64,000 nucleotides of DNA, from assembly GCF_030063285.1 (NCBI RefSeq), contig NZ_JASISU010000001.1:620001-684000 (forward strand). Reading direction: 5' to 3'. The notes below the pieces were generated by a model, which ran no database searches, was not told where the DNA came from, and worked only from the letters and a program-made list of their open reading frames with translations. The stretch is from Pseudarthrobacter sp. PS3-L1 (lineage in GTDB: Bacteria > Actinomycetota > Actinomycetes > Actinomycetales > Micrococcaceae). Positions 32,621 to 39,903 of the stretch are shown in pieces. How positions within the stretch are numbered: the first letter of the stretch is position 1; each line of letters begins with the position of its first letter. The translations under genes were made by a program, and so were the position numbers.

Positions 32621-33913
32621 CTAGCCTTCCGAAGCGGCTAACGGCTGCTCATCTAAGCCACACCAGTCGGCGATGAACAGGGCGATGCTTTTGGTGATCC
32701 GGCGGACGGACTCGACAGAGACCCGCTCGTCGAAGCCGTGAATCGACTCCGAGACGGGGCCGTACACCAGCGCTGGCGTGTCGGCGTAGAGGGCGAAGAC
32801 CCGGCCATCGAGGTAGCCGGGGGTGGTGAAGCTCTTCAACTCGACGCCGAAGACCTTTTCGTGGGTGCGGCTCAGCAGGTTTTCCGCGTCGCTGCCCGGT
32901 TCCAGCACATAGCCTTCGGCGAAGAACCCGGTCTTGATGCCGACCGCCTTGATGGGGCTCGGGCCGGTCCCCAGTTGGGCCAGGCAGGCCTGAAGCTCAG
33001 CCCAGGCGTCCTTCGCCGCGATACCCGGGTAGATTGCCGCCCGCACATCGAACTCACACCAGGCCGGCACGCTGGAGGGCCAGTCCCCACCGGCGATCCC
33101 ACCGAAATTGAAGTTGATCGGATGCTCTACGTCTTCGAAGTGCCGGTGCGCCTCCCGCTCTGCGTTCCACTTCTTCTCCACCCCGCGCAGCGCGGTCATT
33201 GCCGTGTACGCGGCATCGATTGCGTTGAAGCCGGTGCCCATCTCGCGCGGGTGGGTGGGGTTGCCAGTGACCCTGACCTTGAACCAGACCACACCCACGT
33301 TGGCGCGTACCAGCATGTCCTCTTCCGGTTCGGGAATGATTACCGCGTCGGCTTGGTAACCACGCATCAGGGCGGACAGGGAACCATTGCCCGTGCATTC
33401 CTCCTCGACGACCGACTGGAAGTGGATACGTCCGGCCGGCTCGAATCCGGCGGCACGCACGGCGTCGAACGCAAAGAGGTTGGCCGCGAGCCCCGCTTTC
33501 ATGTCGCCAGCGCCGCGGCCGTACATCCAGCCGTCTATGACAGGGGCGTCCCAGGGAAAACGGGTCCAGTCCTCGGCAGGGCCCTCGGGGACGACGTCGA
33601 TGTGACCGTTCAGGATCAAGGACCGGCCCCGCTCGATGCCAGGACGGTACGTGCCCACCACATTGGTCATCCCGGCATAGGAGACTGTCACCGGGCCGAA
33701 GCCCTCATGGACGGACAGCTCCGTCTGGTCCAGCTCCCAGCGGTCCATATCCAGGCCGCGGCCGGACATGGCGCCGAACATTAGGTCTTGGGCACTGCCC
33801 TCCCGGGTCCGCAGCGACGGGTGCTTAACAAGGTCCTGGGTGAAGGAGAGCTGCGCGTCAAAACCGGCGTCGACAGCGTCCAGGATGCGACGGGTTTGGT
33901 CGTCACTGAGCAT
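32621..33913 (-). CDS. M20 family ArgE/DapE-type deacylase
   Basis: A 430-residue M20 metallopeptidase-family enzyme. Metal ligands and the general base are visible in NGHIDVVP (around residue 100), GRGAGDMKAG (around 133) and EEECTGNG (around 168). A late PGYLDGRVFALY segment carries family residues near the C-terminus. Such enzymes remove acyl groups from amino acids or peptides using two zincs. It is the last gene of a leftward run behind the MHS transporter, with a strong hairpin just upstream of its AGGAGAC ribosome site. In this cluster it probably finishes the breakdown of an N-acylated or N-carbamoylated compound. Confidence 0.9.
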   Translation of the reverse strand: MLSDDQTRRILDAVDAGFDAQLSFTQDLVKHPSLRTREGSAQDLMFGAMSGRGLDMDRWELDQTELSVHEGFGPVTVSYAGMTNVVGTYRPGIERGRSLILNGHIDVVPEGPAEDWTRFPWDAPVIDGWMYGRGAGDMKAGLAANLFAFDAVRAAGFEPAGRIHFQSVVEEECTGNGSLSALMRGYQADAVIIPEPEEDMLVRANVGVVWFKVRVTGNPTHPREMGTGFNAIDAAYTAMTALRGVEKKWNAEREAHRHFEDVEHPINFNFGGIAGGDWPSSVPAWCEFDVRAAIYPGIAAKDAWAELQACLAQLGTGPSPIKAVGIKTGFFAEGYVLEPGSDAENLLSRTHEKVFGVELKSFTTPGYLDGRVFALYADTPALVYGPVSESIHGFDERVSVESVRRITKSIALFIADWCGLDEQPLAASEG

Positions 33914-33928
33914 GTTCGTCTCCTAATA

Positions 33929-33961
33929 AATAGGGAGCCGTCCGCCGGACGGCTCCCTATT
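33929..33961. terminator. Hairpin between MHS transporter and M20 gene
   Basis: A perfect 15-bp stem (AATAGGGAGCCGTCC, loop GCC, returning arm) lies after the transporter stop on the minus strand and is followed by TTTATTAGGAGAC, which contains the M20 ribosome site. It can act as a terminator or attenuator that lowers M20 expression relative to the transporter. Confidence 0.8.
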
Positions 33962-34028
33962 GGTGATGGTTGAGCGTTGGAACGTGAGCGCATCCGGGGC
34001 TGGGAACCGCCAGGCCCGCAGCGGCTGG

Positions 34029-35357
34029 CTAGATGTCCGCGACGAGTTTCTTGTCCTGCACGCGCAGGCGCTCACCGAAGAACCCACCCACGGCGGTGAG
34101 CAGCGAGATGATCATCAGAATCAAGGCGGCACCCCAAGACTGGTTGCCAGAGAAGCCCAGCATGGCGGTGGCCAGCAGCGGCATAAAGCCACTGGTGGCG
34201 CCGGCAATGTTGTAGCCGAGCGCCACGCCGGAGTAGCGCAACTTAGGCGGGAACAGTTCCGTCAGCAGAGCGCCGTTCACGGCGTACGCCACGGCGATAA
34301 GCATGATGCCTACGGTGATGGCCACAGTGATCAAGAGTGGGGACTTGGTGTCGATCATGGCGAAGAGCGGGAACGCCGTCACGGCGCTGGCAATGCCGCC
34401 CCACATGGTTACCTTGCCCGGGCCAATCTTCTCCGCCAGCCGTCCCATGAGGAAGGTGACGCCGATCTGGGCTACTGCGGCGACCAGTGTCGCGTTGACC
34501 ATGACGTTGCGGTCCACCATTAGCGTGTTTGCGCCGTAGCTGACCACGAAGGTAGTGATCATGTAGAAGCCGCCTACGCCGAGCAGGGCGGCCAGGACTG
34601 CTACCAGCAGGCGGCCGCCCGCGTGACGGAACACATCCAGAGCCGGGACTTTGGAGATTTCGCCCAGGGCGAGTAGGTCCTTGAAGATGGGGGATTCCTC
34701 CACCTTGAGGCGGATCCAGAGCGCGATACCCAGCAGTGGGAAGGCCAGCAGGAACGGGATGCGCCAGCCCCAGGCGTCAAACGCTTCCGAGGGAAAGAGC
34801 AGCACCAGCGAGAATGCGCCGGAGGCCAGCAGAGTTGCAACAGGCGATCCGAGCTGGACCAGGGCTGCGTACCGGCCACGCTTTTCCACGGGGGCGTGCT
34901 CCACGGCCATGGTCACGGCGCCGCCCCATTCACCGCCAACGGCCAGGCCTTGGACTAGGCGCAGGATCGCCAGCATGACCGGAGCGGCCAGGCCGATGCT
35001 GCCGAAGTCAGGGAGCAGGCCGATCATGGCGGTGGCGGCGCCGATCATCACAATGGTGATCAGCAGAGCGGGACGACGGCCGTACCGATCTCCGATGTAG
35101 CCAAAGATGACGGCGCCGATTGGACGGGCCGCGAAGCCCACGCCGAAGGTGGCGAAGGAGGCTAGAAGTGCCGCGGTAGGGTCCATGTTGGTGAAAAACA
35201 GCCGGTTGAAGACAAGGGCGGCGGCGGTACCGAAGAGGTAATAGTCGTACCACTCCAGGGCTGTTCCGACGAAGGCGGCGCGGGCAATCTTGCCTGCGTC
35301 CTTGCCTGAAACTACCGGAGGGGCACCTGTGGCAGGGGAGAGCGAATTTGAGGTCAT
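34029..35357 (-). CDS. MHS-family MFS transporter (metabolite:proton symporter)
   Basis: A 442-residue major-facilitator transporter of the metabolite:H+ symporter subfamily with about 12 helices. The early GTALEWYDYYLFGTAAALVF segment and the loop 2-3 signature RPIGAVIFGYIGDRYGRRPA are diagnostic, and GGEWGGAVTMAVEH follows. Relatives import carboxylates, betaines and osmolytes. A GTG precedes the chosen ATG by one codon. It sits in the PucR-controlled cluster with two M20 hydrolases and an amidohydrolase, so it probably brings in their substrate. A long inverted repeat lies upstream. Confidence 0.89.
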   Translation of the reverse strand: MTSNSLSPATGAPPVVSGKDAGKIARAAFVGTALEWYDYYLFGTAAALVFNRLFFTNMDPTAALLASFATFGVGFAARPIGAVIFGYIGDRYGRRPALLITIVMIGAATAMIGLLPDFGSIGLAAPVMLAILRLVQGLAVGGEWGGAVTMAVEHAPVEKRGRYAALVQLGSPVATLLASGAFSLVLLFPSEAFDAWGWRIPFLLAFPLLGIALWIRLKVEESPIFKDLLALGEISKVPALDVFRHAGGRLLVAVLAALLGVGGFYMITTFVVSYGANTLMVDRNVMVNATLVAAVAQIGVTFLMGRLAEKIGPGKVTMWGGIASAVTAFPLFAMIDTKSPLLITVAITVGIMLIAVAYAVNGALLTELFPPKLRYSGVALGYNIAGATSGFMPLLATAMLGFSGNQSWGAALILMIISLLTAVGGFFGERLRVQDKKLVADI

Positions 35358-35465
35358 CACTGCGTGGGCCCTTTCGAGCGGGGGAGTCGTGCATCTCGGG
35401 TCCTACGGCAGCCAGTAGGCGGGGGCCAGTGCGCTGCGGTGGTCATACGAGACTAGGTGAGTGAT

Positions 35466-35519
35466 AAAGCACTAAACAATGACAATATCCACCCACTTTT
35501 CGCTCATTGATTGTGCTTT
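35466..35519. promoter_or_regulatory. Inverted repeat upstream of the MHS transporter
   Basis: An imperfect inverted repeat has left arm AAAGCACTAAACAATGA at 35466-35482 and a right arm ending GTGCTTT at 35519, whose complement reads AAAGCACAATCAATGA. It lies in the AT-rich 167-bp gap in front of the transporter. Its AAAGCA core is shared with the palindrome at 36728, which suggests the same regulator, probably PucR. Confidence 0.68.
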
Positions 35520-35527
35520 CTCACAAA

Positions 35528-36721
35528 CTAGTCAATGGAGCCCTCGTACCGGCTCAAGGTGATGAGAGCCCGGGCGGCCTGGGCCGGCACTGTGAGGTCC
35601 AGGCCGATCAACTCGTGCAGGCTGTGTAGGCGGTTGACCACTGTGTTGCGGTGGCAGAACAGCTCTTCGGAGGTTTCCTTGATGGATCCGGTGCGTGCGT
35701 AGCTGCGCGCTACCTGCAGCAGGCGCTGGCGTTCCAGCGGCGTGCAGTTGTCTAGCGCATGCCGGATTGGCTCGGAGAAGTCTGCAAATTTTTGCTCCAG
35801 CAGTCCGCCGGCGATCCCCATCCAGGTGTTTTCCATAGTGGCGAGCCCTGCGCTGCCGGGCTGGTGTTGGGCCAGGACCAGCGCCGACGCGGCAGCTGCG
35901 GGGACGGCGGCCAACCCCTTTACGCCGGGGACGTAGCCGGCTGGGAAGGGCGGGGCCTCCGCGGACCAGGTGCGGCCTTTGCGCTGTTGCCGGAAAAGAT
36001 AAAGGACGCCGGCGTTCTCGTAGGCGTAGGTGCGGTGATCGGACTCGACGTGGCGCTGCGCATGAGCCACGGACTCCGCGGTGACCGCCAGCACTTCAAA
36101 GGTGTCAGCGCCCTGGACGCCGAGGGCCGCCGCCAGCTCGCGGACTTCGGTAGGGCCGCCCAGGTCCGCGTTGAACAGCCGGGACAACAGCCGTTGCCGG
36201 TAGAGCTGCTTGTTGCGGGCTAGCCGTGCTTCTTCCTCGGCGTAGGCCTGCTGGATGCTGCTGACGTAGCCCTCAACCGCGTCAAGGACCAGGTCCATGT
36301 TGGCCACCAAGACGCCGATTCCGGTGGTACCCGCCACTCGTTCAAGCCCCTTCCAGAGGACCCGGAAGTCATTGCGGATCGCTTCGAGGAACGCGTCCAG
36401 GGGGACGCCCTGGCGGGCCCGGCGCGACGCCACCTCCCGCGGCAGCGCCTGCAGGTCGGCGGGGAGTGGCAGGCCTGCCATCTGAAAGAGGAACATGTCC
36501 ATGGTGTCGGCCGCGGTCTGGTAAATGTCCTCCGGAGGAACCAGGGCGTCGCCATAGGAAATGGCAGAGAACCGAGAGAGGAAGTCCTTGACCAGCAGGT
36601 TGCGGTCTTTCCATAGGCTCTCCAGCAGCTCGGTCCATTCCGGTTCCAGGGGGCGTTCCGGCCGGAAGTCGCGGAGAGCGGCCTGGGCGGACTGGGCGTT
36701 GCCGGCGTGGTGTGTGGTCAT
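35528..36721 (-). CDS. PucR-family transcriptional regulator
   Basis: A 397-residue regulator with the PucR C-terminal helix-turn-helix: SIKETSEELFCHRNTVVNRL near residues 350-370, followed by the HELIGLDLTVPAQAARALI helix. The N-terminal two thirds, with a helical RsbRD-like segment up to residue 165 and a GGDEF-like degenerate middle, is the sensing part. PucR proteins usually activate purine or other nitrogen-compound catabolism. The start lies only seven bases from a perfect palindrome, implying autoregulation. It diverges from the amidohydrolase/carbamoylase pair. Confidence 0.9.
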   Translation of the reverse strand: MTTHHAGNAQSAQAALRDFRPERPLEPEWTELLESLWKDRNLLVKDFLSRFSAISYGDALVPPEDIYQTAADTMDMFLFQMAGLPLPADLQALPREVASRRARQGVPLDAFLEAIRNDFRVLWKGLERVAGTTGIGVLVANMDLVLDAVEGYVSSIQQAYAEEEARLARNKQLYRQRLLSRLFNADLGGPTEVRELAAALGVQGADTFEVLAVTAESVAHAQRHVESDHRTYAYENAGVLYLFRQQRKGRTWSAEAPPFPAGYVPGVKGLAAVPAAAASALVLAQHQPGSAGLATMENTWMGIAGGLLEQKFADFSEPIRHALDNCTPLERQRLLQVARSYARTGSIKETSEELFCHRNTVVNRLHSLHELIGLDLTVPAQAARALITLSRYEGSID

Positions 36722-36727
36722 GAGCCT

Positions 36728-36749
36728 ATTTTATGCAAAAGCATAAAAT
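36728..36749. promoter_or_regulatory. Perfect 22-bp palindrome, likely PucR operator
   Basis: ATTTTATGC-AAAA-GCATAAAAT is a perfect palindrome with 9-bp arms, seven bases upstream of the pucR start and 130 bases upstream of the amidohydrolase. It is strikingly AT-rich for this genome. Confidence 0.78.
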
Positions 36750-36878
36750 GCAGCCAAAAAGCGGCGTTGGATGCCCATTGAGGGCAGCAATATTACAGAG
36801 TTGAATGAACGGGGAGCTTCACCTCCGCTCCTAACCCGACCGTCAGAGCGGACCGGGGCCCCACATCAAAGAGGATTC

Positions 36879-38573
36879 ATGCCCGTCGATCTGCTGATCC
36901 GCAATGCCCACATCCTGACCCAGGATGCATCCCGCCCCATCGCTAGTAGCCTGCTCGTCCACGACGGCAAAATCCTTCACGTGGACCCGGACCCCGCACT
37001 GACCCGTTTCGCGGCACGAACCATCGACGCTGCCGGGCTCACAATTGTTCCCGGGTTCAACGATGTCCATGCGCACAGCGTCTGGTTTGGGCTGGGGCTG
37101 ATGGAGGCCAATCTGGGAACGGTGCATAGCTTGGAGGACGTCTACCGGATTATCACCGACGCCGCGGTCGGGCTGGCGCCGGGCGACTGGGTGGTGGCCT
37201 CGGGCTTCAGCCCGTTGCTGATCGGCGGTCAGCAGCCGGACCGCGACCGACTGGATGCAGCTGCGGGTGGCCGCCCTGTGTGGATCAAGCACTCCTCCGG
37301 CCACGCCTGTACCCTCAACGGTGCGGCTCTGGACCTTGTTGCCGCAGAAGCCGACCTCAGCGCGCCGATTGACGGCGGCGCCGTCGTCGTCGATGACGCA
37401 GGCACGCCCACCGGGCTGCTGGCAGAAAACGCGATGCGCCTGGTGCAAAATATCCTGCTGCCCTACCCGCTGGAGACGATCGAGCGGGCCCTGGACCTGG
37501 CCACCTCACACTATCTTTCCGAGGGGATCACCAGCGTCACGGACGCTGGCGTAGCCGGTGGTTGGATCGGCTATTCGCCCCGTGAGTTTGCCGCCTACCA
37601 GAATGCCCGTGATCGGGGCCTGCTCAGCGTCCGGATGCAGCCGATGATGGTCATCGATACCTTGCATGGCGTGCCCGGTCACGACGACGATCCGGCGTTC
37701 ACGGGTCTGGACGGCGGCATCCGCACCGGGCTGGGCGACGACTGGCTTCGCCTGGGCCCAGTGAAGATCTTCAGTGACGGCTCGCTTCTGGGCAGCACTG
37801 CCTACATGACCGAAGAGTATGTTGGCTGCTCCCACAATCATGGCTACCTGCAGATGGATGCGGAGAAGCTGCGCGAGTCGGCGCTGGGCGCATACCGGGC
37901 CGGGTGGGCGGTCGCCATGCACGCCATTGGCGATCACGCGATTGACCATGCGATTGACATCATCACCGAAGCACAAGACAGTTATGGGCTGAACAGCCAG
38001 CCCAACCGGATTGAGCACGGCGGCGTGGTCCGGCCGGACCAGCTGGACCGGATTGCCAGGGCCGGTATCGTGTTGGTTCCGCAGCCACACTTCATCACCG
38101 AATTCGGTGACGGCATGGCCCGCCTCCTGGGTCCGAAGCGCACGGCGTGGTCCTATCCGGCCAAAAGCTTGCTGAACCGTGGGCTGGTGCTGCCGGGAAG
38201 CTCGGACCGTCCCGTCTCCAACGGCCGGCCGTTGGACGTGATGCAATCGTTCGTGGAGCGGTTGACGCCCGCTGGCGTGGTCTACGGCCCGGCGGAACGC
38301 ATCACGGCAGCCGAGGCGCTGGCTGCCTACACCACGGGATCGGCCGCCGCGACCGGCGCCGGGGACGTTAAGGGACGCCTGGCGGCCGGGTACCTGGCGG
38401 ACCTGGTGTTCTTGGACCAGGACCCAACCGCCGTTGACACCTCCCGCATTGGCGCCACCCGCGTCCTGGCCACCATGGTGGGCGGACAAGTCCGTTTCGG
38501 CGCCGACAATCTCCCGTCGCGGGCGCACGGCGAAGACCTAGAGGCAGCATTGACAGGGAAGGAAACCCCATGA
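36879..38573 (+). CDS. YtcJ-like metal-dependent amidohydrolase
   Basis: A 564-residue amidohydrolase of the YtcJ/NfdA type. It starts VDLLIRNAHILTQD and has the metal site NDVHAHSVWFGLGL near residue 65, a Lys in the KIFSDGSLLGSTA segment near 300, His in MHAIGDHAID near 350 and RIEHGGVV near 377, and Asp in PGSSDRPVSNG near 445. Relatives hydrolyse N-substituted amides and formamides. ATG 36879 is chosen because AAGAGG lies four bases ahead; the longer frame to 36771 adds a non-family leader. It overlaps the next gene by ATGA, so the two are co-translated. Substrate unknown. Confidence 0.89.
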   Translation: MPVDLLIRNAHILTQDASRPIASSLLVHDGKILHVDPDPALTRFAARTIDAAGLTIVPGFNDVHAHSVWFGLGLMEANLGTVHSLEDVYRIITDAAVGLAPGDWVVASGFSPLLIGGQQPDRDRLDAAAGGRPVWIKHSSGHACTLNGAALDLVAAEADLSAPIDGGAVVVDDAGTPTGLLAENAMRLVQNILLPYPLETIERALDLATSHYLSEGITSVTDAGVAGGWIGYSPREFAAYQNARDRGLLSVRMQPMMVIDTLHGVPGHDDDPAFTGLDGGIRTGLGDDWLRLGPVKIFSDGSLLGSTAYMTEEYVGCSHNHGYLQMDAEKLRESALGAYRAGWAVAMHAIGDHAIDHAIDIITEAQDSYGLNSQPNRIEHGGVVRPDQLDRIARAGIVLVPQPHFITEFGDGMARLLGPKRTAWSYPAKSLLNRGLVLPGSSDRPVSNGRPLDVMQSFVERLTPAGVVYGPAERITAAEALAAYTTGSAAATGAGDVKGRLAAGYLADLVFLDQDPTAVDTSRIGATRVLATMVGGQVRFGADNLPSRAHGEDLEAALTGKETP

Positions 38574-39823
38574 GCACCACCGATGAGCAGTTCCTTGCAG
38601 ATTTCGCGAACATGTCCAGTTTTGGCGCGACGGCCGGCGGCGGCGTCGACAGGCAGGCAGGCACCGCAGCCGACCATGCAACCCGGTCCTGGTTCAGCCA
38701 GTGGCTGGCGCAGCATGGCTTCACCGAAACAGTTGACGGGGCAGGTAACCAATTCGGCACCTTGGAGTTGGTTCCGGGCGCCGCCTATGTGCTGGTCGGC
38801 TCGCACCTGGACTCCCAGCCGCTGGCTGGCCGGTACGACGGAGCTTACGGCGTGCTCGCCGCGGCCCACGCGGGCACTCGTGTTGCCTCGGAATTCCGGT
38901 CCGGGAAGGTGGACCCCGCCTACAACCTGGCGGTGGTGAACTGGTTCAACGAGGAAGGTAGTCGCTTCGCGCCCAGCATGATGGGCAGCGGCGTCTTCAC
39001 CGGAAAGCTGGCACTTCGCGACGCCCTCGCGACCGCGGACCCCGCAGGTACGACAGTGGCCGAAGCTCTGGCCGCAGGGCACCGCAGTCCGGATGCTGGG
39101 GCCCCGGTCCTCGCCCAGGTGGCCCGCTACGCCGAAATCCACATCGAGCAGGGCCGGGAGCTGGAAGAGAGCGGCACCCACGTGGGGATTGTGGACCGGA
39201 CCTGGGCCGCGAGCAAGTACCGGGTGAGCGTGGACGGGGCGCAGTCGCATACCGGTGCTACCCGCATGGAGGACCGCCGTGACGCGCTCTACGGGGCCGC
39301 GCTGGTCATTGCAGCCGCCCGGGAACTGACCGCAGAATTCGAACCCGGGCTTCTACACACTTCAGTGTCGGAGCTGTTCGTCCTGCCAAACTCGCCGGTG
39401 ACGATTGCCCGGCAGGTCTTGATGAACCTTGATCTGCGCTCCCCGGACGAGTCCGTGCTGATCCTCGCGATGGAGCGGCTGGGCAAGCGGATCCTTGACG
39501 CTCAGGCCGATTCTTGCACCGACATCCACCTCACGCTCACGCATAACTGGGGGCTGCTGTCCTACCAGCCCGGCGGAGTGGCGCTTGGCAGGGCCAGCGC
39601 GGACGGGCTGGGCTTCACCTCCAAACAGGTCATGACCGTCGCAGGACACGATTCGACCAATCTGAAGGATGTCGTCCCCACCGTGATGCTCTTCGTTCCC
39701 AGCGTCGAGGGCATCTCCCACAACGAGGCCGAGTTCACCCGCGACGAGGACGCGTTGCGCGGTGTTGAGCTTCTTACCGACGTCACCCGCCGGCTGGTCC
39801 GTGGCGACGTGATCGAGGGCTAA
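38570..39823 (+). CDS. M20-family Zn-dependent hydrolase (hydantoinase/carbamoylase type)
   Basis: A 417-residue amidase of the hydantoinase/carbamoylase branch, which includes allantoate amidohydrolase and N-carbamoyl-amino-acid hydrolases. Zinc ligands are in GSHLDSQPLAGRYDG near residue 82, WFNEEGSRFAPSMMGS near 125 and a His in AEIHIEQG near 188; the dimer-interface substrate residues are in YRVSVDGAQSHTGATRM. With an upstream amidohydrolase and PucR control, the pair may open and then decarbamoylate a cyclic ureide or related compound; this is inference. Confidence 0.9.
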   Translation: MSTTDEQFLADFANMSSFGATAGGGVDRQAGTAADHATRSWFSQWLAQHGFTETVDGAGNQFGTLELVPGAAYVLVGSHLDSQPLAGRYDGAYGVLAAAHAGTRVASEFRSGKVDPAYNLAVVNWFNEEGSRFAPSMMGSGVFTGKLALRDALATADPAGTTVAEALAAGHRSPDAGAPVLAQVARYAEIHIEQGRELEESGTHVGIVDRTWAASKYRVSVDGAQSHTGATRMEDRRDALYGAALVIAAARELTAEFEPGLLHTSVSELFVLPNSPVTIARQVLMNLDLRSPDESVLILAMERLGKRILDAQADSCTDIHLTLTHNWGLLSYQPGGVALGRASADGLGFTSKQVMTVAGHDSTNLKDVVPTVMLFVPSVEGISHNEAEFTRDEDALRGVELLTDVTRRLVRGDVIEG

Positions 39824-39903
39824 CCGTCTGTCCCGAACGATAGGTAGAGCAATCTCAGGGCCTATGAGCTTGCCTCACCTGCAGGAGTTTTTGCTGGCCA
39901 GTA

